Source of the DNA: Nyssa sinensis
Taxonomy: Eukaryota; Streptophyta; Magnoliopsida; Cornales; Nyssaceae
DNA: 64,000 bases
Direction of reading: 5' to 3'
NCBI GenBank assembly: GCA_008638375.1
Contig: CM018032.1
Span: 55,597,882 to 55,661,881, forward strand
Shown here: positions 10,845 through 21,890 of the stretch, in pieces
Position numbering within the stretch: the stretch's first letter is position 1
How the letters are laid out: each line of letters begins with the position of its first letter
The notes under the pieces: generated by a model
The model's database searches: none
Seen by the model: the letters and a program-made list of their open reading frames with translations, nothing else
What the model was told of the DNA's origin: nothing
Position numbers and translations under genes: made by a program

Positions 10845-11800
10845 TGCTTCTTAATAAAATTTTAAGTAAGACGCTTCTTCATTTTTTTGATACAACGATG
10901 TGTGAAAGAATCAAATTACGTAAAGAGTTAACACTTATACTACTTGAATAAGATATTAATTTTGATGTCTCTTCATTAAAAGGTGTTGTATAGCATGAAG
11001 TCTTTTCAATTTTTACTTTCTAATAAGAATTGTGTTTTGAAAAAAATATTATATATTGTATACAATTTTGTTAGGAAGAGACATGATTTTTATATTTTTT
11101 GCTACATGAATTTAGAAAATAAATTTAAAACAATATAAGTATGAAAGAGTACCAAAGTACAAGTAATACTAATTATTTTTTATACAAGGATGGGGGAGGG
11201 TCTAGAAGAGAGAACGAATTCATTCCAATTGCATAAAGAACGGACACTTATACCTTGGTCTCAAGTAAAATTAAATTTTTAGTAATGTAAAAAATAGATA
11301 AAGAACTTACTTATGACTTAAATTATATATTATATATTATCTTTGTAAAAAATAGTTTATCATCCTTGAAAATATATATAAACATCTTATTTTTAAATTA
11401 AAATTGTACAATTTTGAACAAATTTTTTATATTAATGTAATTATTGTAACCTTTCAAACTAGCAAAACACAAGCCCATTTGAATAGAGTTAATAGCAACT
11501 CTAATAGTAAAAGTCATTTAGTTATGTTAAAGTTAAATTTTAACAATGTTATAGTATTAAAAAATTATTTTTTGATATTTTTTTTCTAATACTGAAAGTT
11601 ATTTTTTGACATTGCTGTTTCAAGAAATAACTTTGATTAAATTTGAGCAGTTGGATTAAAATGTTTTGTGCCATTCAAATTATGGTAGCCGCCTCTTAAA
11701 AGTCTTCTCAAATTTTAGAGAAAGTTTGGCAAACTTAAATTTTGAGAAAATATTATAGGCCATTTGGAACTTACTTTTTTAAGTGACGGTTAAAATTTAA
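9887..11800. other. AT-rich intergenic DNA with microsatellites
   Basis: (TA)n at about 9891-9915 and 10820-10845, (GA)n at 10439-10455. No gene or clear transposon recognised. Confidence 0.45.
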
Positions 11801-13080
11801 TGTTGGGATTATATGTCCTTAGAGCCACTAATTAAGACATTTTATTATTAATAAATTAAAATTTATTATTGATTATCATTACATATTGTGGGTATGCTTG
11901 TATCATTTCAATGCATGAGTAGTGTGTTGTTGTGTCCTCAAATTAAATTGTGGATGATCTTGATGTATGAAAATGATTGCTACTTAGTAGGGTGACATAA
12001 CTCTGTCATCAGAGTAGTTGAACTCACAACTGATATGTTAGCTTGGTTGATACGTTGAACAAGATCACTAACTAGATTACTTTACTAAATGACTGTCTTA
12101 CATGTGTTTGTTTATCTAGTTCACTAAATTGTAAATAGCTCTCAATCTTGAGAAGATAGTAAACTCAGAATTTTTATGCTGACAACTTTAATATACTACA
12201 TAGTGAGATCTTATATTTTGGATAGTCAGTGTTACAATGTTTGCGAACATGTATCTTCAATATAGAATCCACGTAGGATAACGTATTGGATGATTTCATT
12301 CGATCACAAAAATTTAAGTACTCAGTCGGTTTTTCTAAAACTAGTTTTTCGTATATACATTATCTTTAATTCAATTATAGTTATTTACGAAATATTTATT
12401 ATGATCATTTTATGTGATCGATTGTGAATAACTAAAGTTTCAAAAAGTAGTATATAATAAGTAACCAATAAGGTAAACAGTTAATTTGTATTATCACATT
12501 ATGTTGCTTATTTATGTGAAGGAGTTTATTTGCAAATAAATTTAGTAAATTGGGCCTTAAGATAATTTTCATCTTTTTGGAGTACAATTACAACATTGTA
12601 GTAGGACATGTCTGTAATTAATCAATTCTTAGTTATGATCAAGTGAGATCAGATAACTGAGTCACGATCAAGTGAGATGTATTCAAAGTTTACTATGATT
12701 AATTTATATTAATCATATAGATAAAGTAAAGTTTAAATTATGTATATATATTTATTTAAATTTTGAAAGTTAGATAAGTAATCACTTTTGTCTATCTCTT
12801 GTCCACATATATATATAATTATTATAGTAATTTTTTAAATTTTGGAATATAAGATATAATATATAATTGATTGAGATTCTATATGTGGCTTGGTTGAGAC
12901 CTACTCTCTTTCTGTATATTTAATAATTAGAAAATAATAATGAAACTCTGTTAGTAAGGCAATTTTAGTGGTGTGGTATAATCATGTTTTCGTATGAATT
13001 AACATCAAATCGTCATCGACTTGAGGGACACTAAAAGTAATATTATTATATTTATCGTTTTGATTAATCAACTAGGGTGA
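11801..13080. mobile_element. Possible LTR-retrotransposon relic or dispersed repeat
   Basis: Begins TGTTGGGATTATATGTCCTTAG, the style of many plant Copia LTR starts. The following 1.2 kb is non-coding, with an internal short duplication (GATCAAGTGAGAT at about 12638 and 12667). No primer-binding site, second LTR or polyprotein is visible, and the right edge is not defined. Confidence 0.3.
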
Positions 13081-13741
13081 GGATTTAGAAAAAATTTTAA
13101 ATTTTTGTAGCTTTAAGGGTGAGTTTCTATAAACCGAGCGATAAAAACTTAAAAATTAAAGTTTAAAATCTCGAGTCCAAGCCCTTTTTAAAACCAGTAA
13201 AAATTTATCCCATCGTTATTTTATAATTTTAAAATTAATCAAACTGCCTACAACTTGACCAGACACTTGTTAAAAAAAATAAATACATGGAGGCTTGTTC
13301 TTACAATCATTTCATACTCGAGGGACCCACCTGCTTTCTCCAGACTGGCAGAGTCCCATCTCTTCTGGCGTTATCAACAGGGAAAACATAGCAATTGAGT
13401 TGTCGGACTCTATTATGGTCCCCTATTGTGAGCCATTTTAATAGGGGATGACTATAAAGCATCCTCTTTTAAATTATCATCAGACCCCATATTCTAATCG
13501 TTACATAACTTTTTGATTCTTTCATTGTCGAGCAACTTTGGAGTGAAATTTGGGGTGTCAAATTTATAATTATCAAAATAATATTTTAAATTTTAAATTT
13601 TTTACTTCAAAGAGGTTGGTATATGTGGTTACAAAATAGCATCTAACGGTCTGGAGTCCTATTTTTATAAACTTTGGAAAGAGAAAAAAGAGAGGTGTCA
13701 TTTGACGATTGGATCATTTTCATTTTTATTAGGGATAATTA
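13081..13741. other. Intergenic DNA, no gene seen
   Basis: A moderate-GC patch at 13290-13450 includes a small stem (CCCTATT near 13422 with AATAGGGG near 13440). No exon or repeat family recognised. Confidence 0.4.
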
Positions 13742-14797
13742 GGCTGCGTTTGGATTGTAATTCAGATATGATTTTCTGAAACATGTTTTTGAAATGTGTT
13801 TCAATATTTTGTAATTTATTTTTTAAAAACTGTGAAAATGTGTTTGGTTATGCTAATCAGAATTTAGTTTCTGAGTTAAAAACAGTGAAAATGCGTTTGG
13901 ATATAAGAATATCCAAATTTAAATTTGAGAACAAAATTGTGAGAATATGTTTGGATTATTTTTCAAGATATTTTTAATTTTTAATTTAAAAATATAAAAA
14001 TTATTTTATAAAAAATGAAATGTGAAACAATTTTTTTGCCAAACACATCTCTATCAAAGTGATAATTTGCCATTTTTTTGAGAATAAAAAATAGTTTTTG
14101 ATTTAGATATGAAAACACGTACATGCACATACAAAAAGCACACATTAAAAATCTCATACTTTCTAACTAATGAGTAATGACACCGTTGAAAATGTGAGAG
14201 ATTTGAAGAGAGTGAGAGAGAGAGATTTGAAGAGAGTGAGAGTTGGTTGTCGTGTGACTGATTTAGGCGCCCTAGGTGGTAAAGAAGAGAGAAAGAAAAA
14301 AAAATCAAAAAAAAAATTTGGTTCAGAAGAACAAAATCAAGCAGCGGGCTGGTCATCGATCGTCTGCTGCTTGCTTCTGATCAAGATCAAGAGGTCTTTG
14401 GCAAGACAGCTACAACTTTTGTGTGAAGACGAAAGCTCAGTACGGGGGAGGCTGTAGTTTGAGATTTTTACAGATATGTTTCAGCTATGTGAAGGTGAAA
14501 GCTCAGTACCGGGGGGGGGGGGAGGGGAGAGAGGGCTGTATTTTGAGATCTCTACAACTTCTGTGCGAAGACGAAAGCTTAGTACGGGAGGAGGGGGCTG
14601 TATTTTGAAATCTCTGAAGATATGTTTCAGCTATGTAAGGACGAAAGCTCAGTACGGGGGGGCTGTATTTTGATTTCTAAAGATATGTTTCAGCTCATTC
14701 TGACAGAAACACTCCTTAGTCAACTTTATTTTCAATACCAAACAGTATCTCTACTTCTTGGATACTGTAAATCAGTTTTTCAAACACAAAGCAAACA
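13742..14797. mobile_element. Possible non-autonomous TIR element containing a tandem array
   Basis: The left end reads GGCTGCGTTTGGATTG. The right end on the opposite strand (AAGACCCTGTTTGCTTTGTG) is only loosely similar. Between them lies non-coding DNA with GAGAGAGA tracts (14205-14240) and the minisatellite at 14422-14696. Element status is tentative. Confidence 0.3.
14422..14696. repeat. Degenerate minisatellite, four ~62-74 bp units
   Basis: Units start near 14422, 14488, 14562 and 14634. Each reads TGTG(C)GAAGACGAAAGCTCAG, then TACGGGGG with a variable G run, CTGTATTTTGA, and GATATGTTTCAGCTA (or CTACAACTTC). Much of the length variation is in the G run, which reaches 12 G at 14511-14522. 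Confidence 0.8.
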
Positions 14798-14895
14798 GGG
14801 TCTTACATTTACCTCTCCTGAAGTTTCTGACAATATAGAAACCTCTTCTATAATTTCTGAAATAACACTGTCCCCCTTCTAGTTTCAATATCTAT
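14798..14895 (+). repeat. Left terminal inverted repeat of the Pack-MULE
   Basis: Contains GGGTCTTACATTTACCTCTC, AAGTTTCTGACAATATAGAA and TTTCTGAAATAACACTGTCC. The complement is at 16385-16486 with most bases matching. Confidence 0.75.
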
Positions 14896-15627
14896 AACAG
14901 ATTCCCCCTTGCCGTTAGTTGACCGTCAAAATTTGATGATGTAAGCAATTTTTTTTGTTTAAGTACCAATTTTACCCCTTACAAGTCATGGTTAAATGAC
15001 CAAACTATCCTCACTTTTAATATTATAATTTTATCAAAAAAATCCACAACACTCTCTCTCCTTTTTGTCCATCCTCTCTCTCTATCCAAATCCCCCTCAG
15101 CCTGTAACCCCAAACAGTGCACAGCCCCCCTCTCATATCCGATCAATCTTTTTGAGGTTATCACCCACCCACCACCACTACCACCGACGTCACCCAGAAC
15201 TGAAATTAAAAAACTTGGTGCTCCAGCCCTTCCTCTAAACCCAGAGGGATACACACACACACACACACACACATGAAAACTAGAAAATCAGGCAAGAGCA
15301 ATGGAACTATCAGTACGGAGGCAGCATGGCGGGGACGGTGGCGTACCCCAAAGAGAACCGAAAGGGTTGTTGCCGTTTTGACGAATCTGGAATATTGTTC
15401 AAGTCCAAGCCCGGTGCTCTACTGACGTTTGTTTTGGTCGATCGTGGAGATACTCTTTGGGGTTTTGGATGTAGGTGCTCTGCCGACGTTTCTTTCTGTG
15501 ATTCAGATTTTCGGCCGCCTCTTCCCCCTCTCCTTCCTCTGTTTTGGATGTAGGTGAGGTTTGATTGTGTAGTAGAGAGAGGGTAGTTTTGGGTTGAAAT
15601 TGAAATCATCCATCTGGCATAATCATT

Positions 15628-15885
15628 TTGTGTGGTGAGCATCTGGGTGTTGCAAATGCGGCGGCGGTTGCGCCACTGGTGGTCGCCGGGGACCCAAGCG
15701 AGGGTGGATTCGGGGTTGGGTTGGGAAGTGACGACGTCGGGGACGGTGCGATTGCAGAAGGTTTGGTCGTGTTTTTGGAGGATTTCTTTGGCTGTATCCG
15801 GGGAGGAAGTGACGGTGGTGATGATGGAACCGAGTTGGAGAGTCATGGTGGGTCGTGAACGGTCCATAACCCAACCCATAAGGTT
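15628..15885 (-). pseudogene. Cytochrome P450 (CYP76-type) gene fragment
   Basis: The minus strand encodes about 85 residues with clear P450 similarity: MTLQLGS, SPDTAKEILQKHDQTFCNRT, VPDVV, then ESTLAWVPGDHQWRNRRR and CNTQM. This is the N-terminal third of a plant class A P450, covering the region up to helix C with its W-x-x-x-R motif (WRNRR). The closest family in wording is CYP76 (geraniol/terpenoid oxidases of the ER membrane). The membrane anchor, I-helix, ExxR and haem-cysteine regions are absent, so it cannot be a working enzyme. It lies in a 238-codon frame (16026 to 15310) whose remainder is not P450. The fragment sits between the inverted repeats of a Mutator-like element, which explains its isolation. 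It could be transcribed as a chimeric or antisense RNA. Confidence 0.85.
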
Positions 15886-15907
15886 GCTTCCAAAACTCAC
15901 TCTGTTC

Positions 15908-16100
15908 TTCATCTCTGTCACCATCGTTCTCACTTTTTTTAGCAATATTAAACTATGAATTGGAATACCCATTTGAGATTGAGGATTCTTTTTGAGGAAT
16001 TTCATCTCTGCCACCATTGTTCTCACTTTTTTTGAGCAATATTAAGCTGTGAATTAGAATACTCATTTGAGATTGAGGATGCTTTTTGAGGAATCAAACA
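15908..16100. repeat. Tandem duplication inside the Pack-MULE
   Basis: Two ~95 bp copies: TTCATCTCTGTCACCATCG... from about 15909 and TTCATCTCTGCCACCATTG... from about 16001, each followed by TTCTCACTTTTTTT(G)AGCAA and CATTTGAGATTGAGGAT. It creates the repeated residues RTMV(A/T)EMK in the minus-strand frame. Confidence 0.8.
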
Positions 16101-16384
16101 TGGGTTGGGCGAAAATGGGACTAGGGGGTCAAGATTAAAACCCATCTTCAACATTCCGAGAAAACCATAAGGAAAAAGAAAGAAAAACCAGAATCTTCAA
16201 CCTCCTGGTGTTGTTGTGGTTGCAAAAACCCATTTGAATAGAAGAAATTCAAGAATCAGATCAAGAAAATCATGCTTCTTTGTATGTTTGTTTACCAAGA
16301 AAATATGGGAAAAAGAGAATAATTTATTTTTTATTTAAAAAGTATTATTAAAATAGAGGGGTAAAGTGGTAAAAGAATAAATTT

Positions 16385-16486
16385 TGTTAACACTATTTGT
16401 CAGGGAGGACAATGTTATTTCAGAAACTACAAGGGAGGTTTCTACAATTGTCAGAAACCTCAGGGGAGGTAAGTGTAATTACCCTT
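16385..16486 (-). repeat. Right terminal inverted repeat of the Pack-MULE
   Basis: Carries GGACAATGTTATTTCAGAAA, GGGAGGTTTCTACAATTGTC and AGAAACCTCAGGGGAGGTAA, the complement of the left terminal repeat. Confidence 0.75.
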
Positions 16487-18247
16487 TTTTATTATTACAA
16501 CAACTATCATTTCAACAACTCTATTTTAACAAAGAATTCTATAAATACAGGGAATTTGTGAAGAGAAAACTTACCAAAACTCAAAAAATTACTTTAAAAA
16601 TTATTCTATAAATTTAGAATGATTTTATTTATTTAACTAATTTTTATAATTAAATAATTTTTTTAATTTAGTTAATTGTTAGAATTTAAATTAAATTAAT
16701 TTTTGTAATTTAATTTAAAAAATTAATTTAAATTAAACCGTTATGAAAACTATACCCGTTAAAATATAACCGTTAAGTTTAATAATATTTTTTAATAAAA
16801 AATATTAAAGTATTAAAATGGCACTTCATTTTGGCGCCTACCATTGGAGCAGATTTATAATTTAGGGATGCCATAACACTATTCAAGATTGCAAATAGAG
16901 TTTTTGGCACCCCAAAATAGCAACTTCTTTTAGAGTTGCTCTCATATAAAATTATAGTAATAAGGTCAGAGTTCGAATTTAAGTAGTGTAAGTGTATATT
17001 TATTTTATATAATTGGCGTAACTTTAACTTATTCTTATTTATTGTTGTATTAAAAAAATAGAATAATGCTGTATATTCTAAATTTTGATAATAAAATTTA
17101 CATTTAAATTATATGATAATAAATTATTAATAAAAAATTTATTATGTATAAAAAAACACTATACATAAAAGACCGTCTTTTGTCTTTTGAATACCTATCT
17201 TTAAAAACATCTTTTAAATATATTTTTTCAATAAAACTTTGATAATAATTATAAATCATAATATTGATTTGAGAAACATGTAAAAATTGTATGAATCTAA
17301 TAAATTTGAATAAAAACAACTTGAATGAGATTTTAAAATAAAAAACTCTTATTGGCAGAGAATTGTTAATGACATGGTTAAAGTTAATTGAGGTTAGTTT
17401 TTTAGTAACTCATGACTTTTTTTTAAGGAAAATGCCATGGGTTCTATTCTCATTCTCTCGCCCGGGGAATGTGTTTAGTTTATTTTTTCATCTCGGTTTT
17501 GAGTTGGGTGTTTTTCTTTGTATTTGTTACATTTTATGAACTTGTAAAGTAATAATAACTGTAAAATACACATTCTATTGATAAAAAATAAAGAAAAAGA
17601 CATGGTTAAAATTATATGAAAATTGTGATTTTGGTACCATGTTAATTTTGGTTTATGAACATTAAATTACAATGAAATTATGAAATTTTTTATGTTTTCC
17701 TTTGTTTTTTTTAATACTTTATTTGACATATGAATTTAGTGAATTAAACAATAGTTATAAAAAAAAATTCTTTGAATTTTTACGGCTATTAAAGGTGGGC
17801 CTTAAGGTCTTAAAGAAAGCTAGAGCCTCATCTAATTTTTTTTTTAATAAAAAAAAAGGTCTCAAAAGTTCCTTGTATAATTTACATAATTTTGTGATCT
17901 CCCAAGTAATTTCAAACAATTGTTCAACCAATTGAGTTAATATATATTTATTTTATTTTATTTATCATACTTGTATTATTTTTTATAAATTAAGATTTAA
18001 ATGATATTTAACAACAACTTAAGAATAAATAACGAAGGTTTGATGGAGTTTTTGTTAGTACAGAAAAATGTCATTAAATGTATTTTTGAAATATGAAATA
18101 TATATTAAACTCAAAAGATAAGATAATAGAATCATAAAATCAATAAAAACAAGAACATATATCTTTGCTATCTTATTTCAAATGCTTAAATATTATTGAT
18201 TAAGGTTTTTAACAATTATACAGATAGTTCTTCATCGAATTTTTTAA
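16487..18247. other. Extremely AT-rich intergenic DNA
   Basis: Includes a possible MITE end around 16840-16945 (TTTGGCGCC..., GGCACCCCAAAATAGCAACT). No exon; short frames here are chance products of low complexity. Confidence 0.45.
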
Positions 18248-18706
18248 AAGTACATTATTCTCACCTACTTATTGATAAATCGCATTTTTTTTCATCCAGT
18301 CCATTTGTTTTTTCAAAATGTTAACAGTGTCACTTTTACTTTTTATTTTTTATTTTTCATTTTTCATTTTTTCAATTCTTGACTTGTTTTTTTAAAAATT
18401 TTTATTTTCAAATAAATATTGATTAAAATATTTTTGATAAAAATAAAATAGAACTTGTTTAGTTTAAATTTATTTTTATATAAAATGAATTTTAAAAAAA
18501 AAGTTAGGAAAATTTTAGTCACTATTGGAAAAATGAAAAAAATAAAAATATGAAAAGAGTATTTTTTTCATTTTGAGAAAAAATTGGACAAGAGGGAGAG
18601 ATATATGCAGTTTGTTAATAAAAATATGAGATAATAGTGTAATTAAAAAAATTTCAAATTTTTTTTAATTGTTAGAAATCTTAAAAAAAGTCATTATAAT
18701 TTATCC
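18248..18706. mobile_element. AT-rich long-TIR foldback element (family C)
   Basis: The left half is T-rich (TTTTTATTTTTCATTTTTC, AATAAATATTGATTAAAAT). The right half is its rough complement, with AAATATGAAAAGAGTA, TTTTCATTTTGAG and terminal TTAGAAATCTTAAAAAAAGTC. The same blocks recur at 8500-8715, 47010-47512, 47960-48235 and 49422-49930. Confidence 0.55.
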
Positions 18707-19617
18707 TATAATTTTAGGGGTTTGAATTTTATAAATAATACGGTACAAAAACATAAAACATAAGAAATGTTGGTATATAAATAACTATAATTCTTTACCA
18801 ATATAAGTAAAATTGTTAATATCTAAATAACATTTCTTATAGGGTTTATATTTATCTTATAGTCTAATATTATATAAAAAAATAAAATAAGTTATTTGAG
18901 TTGATTAGTTCAATGAGAAACTTGTTTGAAATTAATTCGTAAAATTAACAAGTTAAACTTGAATATAATTTGAAATTCATTTACTTGAATAATTCACTGT
19001 TGAATTAGACTATACTCTGACTCATTTATATCTCTATTAATAATATATACTTTAATATACAAAATTTAGTACAAGAAAAATTATTCTTACAAAATGTAAA
19101 TTCAAACTCATATGATACATAGTATTTTTTAAGGTTACTGTAAACTGAAACTCAAATGATATATAGTATTTTTTAAAACTATAAATAAAATAATTGAAAA
19201 AGATAAAAATTTAATTTAAAAAATATTTAATAATTAAAACACCTTGTGTCATTGAGATCGAACTTATCATAGAATTACCTATTATTTGCTGTGAATATCA
19301 GACATCCCAATTAATCGGCAGGAGAGTCACAGTTGAGAGACGCGCCATTTTAAAGCGAGTGGGGGATTCTAAGGTGCTGCCAGGTGATTGGTAACCGGAA
19401 TGGCCAGTCAACAGTGCTTTCAGCTTTCAATGGCTGTCAGGGTTCTGAAAAGCAATTAATGTCTTCGGCTGACTGATCTCAACTTCCAATCCAACTGCTG
19501 TTCTTTAGTTTCTTTGCATGGAGATTGGCTTTCCTCATTCTCCTTATTCTTTCTAATTTTTAATTATAATTCTATTATTTTTCTTTTCAATATTAAATTA
19601 AAATTTTAAAACTCAAA
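18707..19617 (+). promoter_or_regulatory. Upstream region of the JAZ gene
   Basis: 18707-19300 is AT-rich repeat-like DNA. From about 19310 the composition becomes balanced and unique, consistent with promoter and 5' UTR. I see no convincing TATA box, and CT-rich sequence precedes the start codon at 19618. Confidence 0.4.
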
Positions 19618-20673
19618 ATGGAGATAGATTTTCTGGGTCTGAATAGGAAAGACTTACCAAAGATGGCGAAAGACAAGTCCAAGGATGTATGCATAGATTC
19701 GGGTATGTTTATGTTCCCCCTCCCCCTCCTACTCCCCCTCCCACAGTTGTTCTCCTGTTAATTCAGTTATATGTTTGTTTTATATTATAAGAACACTATA
19801 TATATATATATATATGAAGGCACATTCATGGCAATTCTTCCCCCTTTTCCCACCTCAAAAACTATATATCTTTGTTTCTTCCATTCTTTAATGTGTTTTG
19901 TGTTCTTTATAAATTAAACCCCAAGGACACATTTACACTGCAAATATCATTTTCTATTTTCTTTTTTACCCAACAAATTGTTGGAGTTGGCATCACAGAT
20001 CTGTGTGTTGGGGGTTGAGAAAATATTCAACAGGATGTAAAACAAGTGGCCTTTAATTTTTTTAGATTATTGAATACTTGATTGGACCTGAGGCAATCCC
20101 AAAAAATGGGGAATGTATGAGTTTACCCTAATTTTTTGTTTTTTACTCTCTTTTTTTTTTTTTCTTCCTATTTTGGGTATTTTTAGTTGCCTAATAATTC
20201 TATTAGGATTAGTACCGGAGAAGTAGTTTTCTATTCAAAATAGTAGTTTAGTTTTATAAATATGATATAATAGGCTTTTATTAGACAATTCTTATCAATA
20301 ATATACAAGTTTTGAGTTTTAGAGAATTCTTTTCTTATTGAACAAGTAATACTTGTATTACATGAATTCAAGGAATTAGATGTTTTAATTCTTTTTCACG
20401 TTTTGTACTGTGTCATCATCATTTGTTTCTGACAAATTCTTTTTCTCTCATTATTTTCAAACAAGTTTACCATAAAAGTAGGAAAGTGTTTGAATTTGTG
20501 AGGGATAATCACACTAAACTGCCCCATAGCACTTAGCTCCAAATTAGGTAAGATAAATTTTCTCCAACCTAAATATGTATTTCAACTATAATTTGTTACG
20601 TAGATAATGTAAATTTTTTTTATATGTATTTAATTTTTAATTTTTAGTTAAAAATAAATAATCATGTTATTGC

Positions 20674-20709
<36 letters not shown>

Positions 20710-21335
20710 TTACAATATAGACACGAATCTTAACGGAAGGATGTTTCTCTTACTTAATTTGTGGCTAAGGATTGTTGATAAATAAATTAATTGGGGTTAG
20801 CTCAGTTAATCACCATATCCTCTTCATTAGGAGGAGGTCATGGGTCCAAGTATCACTTCTTTCATTTGGGAGGTATTGTGAGTATTATTTTTACTTAATC
20901 ATAAGTTGTATTGATTTATTTATCCAACACTTATATTTGAGAGACTCTTAGATTGGACTGGTTTGGTTTGTAGTTGTGTTGGTGTTAGATTAGGTTGATT
21001 TATATGGTAATCTGATGGAGGTCAGAGAGAAAATTTGGTTATTTCTATCAATGATTCTTTACTGAATTTCAAATCATTTCATGCATGACAGTTGGTAGGG
21101 TGCAATGGCCACGTTCATCCAATGCCTCTTTAGCACCTCTATTCATACCTCTCGAAGCTACTAAGCAAGCAAAATCTGGTTATGATCCCATATCTACTGG
21201 TTTCTTGCCTATTTTAACGGGCTATGCATTTGGTAGTCATAGTAAACCTCCTTGTTTACCCAAGGTTCAATTCCATTCTTTATCTGTTCATAACTCTCTA
21301 TAATCTTAGAATTTATACAACTGTTCTAGTTATAT

Positions 21336-21383
<48 letters not shown>

Positions 21384-21807
21384 GTATGTATGTATGTGTG
21401 GTTACAGAATAACACATGGACACTCCCTATTTTGGATAAAACGACTTCAGCTAGTTCGAGCAACTTTTCTTTCAACAATGAGAACTTGGCTGCAGCTTCC
21501 ATGGAGCAACAAAGTCTTAGAGGGATTTCAATTGGAAAGCCACCTTCCACCTTCACCAAGAATCGTTTTGATCTCGGGACAAGCCAATTTAAGGTGTTAA
21601 AACAGTCTCATAATTTATTTTTATTCAAGTTTTCCCTATGGGTTATCAACAATTTAATATTCAACTATAGATTTTTATTTTACCCCAAAAAAATTTAACG
21701 TTAAAGTTGAATTCTAGGAATAATGCCAACTCCTCGGGGATGCCTGCCCAGATTACCATCTTTTATGCAGATGCTGTACATGTTTTTCAAGACATCTCTC
21801 CTCAAAC

Positions 21808-21890
<83 letters not shown>

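Larger units (their letters stand above)
14798..16486. mobile_element. Pack-MULE-like element carrying a P450 gene fragment
   Basis: Long imperfect terminal inverted repeats of about 95-100 bp: 14798-14895 and 16385-16486. Both contain TTACCTC(T/C)CCTGA(A/G)GTTTCTGACAA, TAGAAACCTC and TTTCTGAAATAACA(C/T)TGTCC in the same order, in opposite orientation. The interior is much more GC-rich than the surroundings, has no transposase, and includes a cytochrome P450 segment on the minus strand (15628-15885). Long TIRs around host gene sequence without transposase is the Pack-MULE arrangement. I could not identify a 9-bp target-site duplication. Confidence 0.7.

Noticed and set aside
14422..14696. CRISPR-like repeat array
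   Set aside because: Units are contiguous without unique spacers, and this is plant nuclear DNA; it is a minisatellite.
15310..16026. Intact P450 gene
   Set aside because: Only the region around helix C is present. There is no membrane anchor, I-helix, ExxR or haem-binding cysteine, and it lies inside a TIR element.
20792..20880. A tRNA gene
   Set aside because: A and B boxes are present, but the sequence between and around them does not close into a cloverleaf, so a SINE head is more likely.
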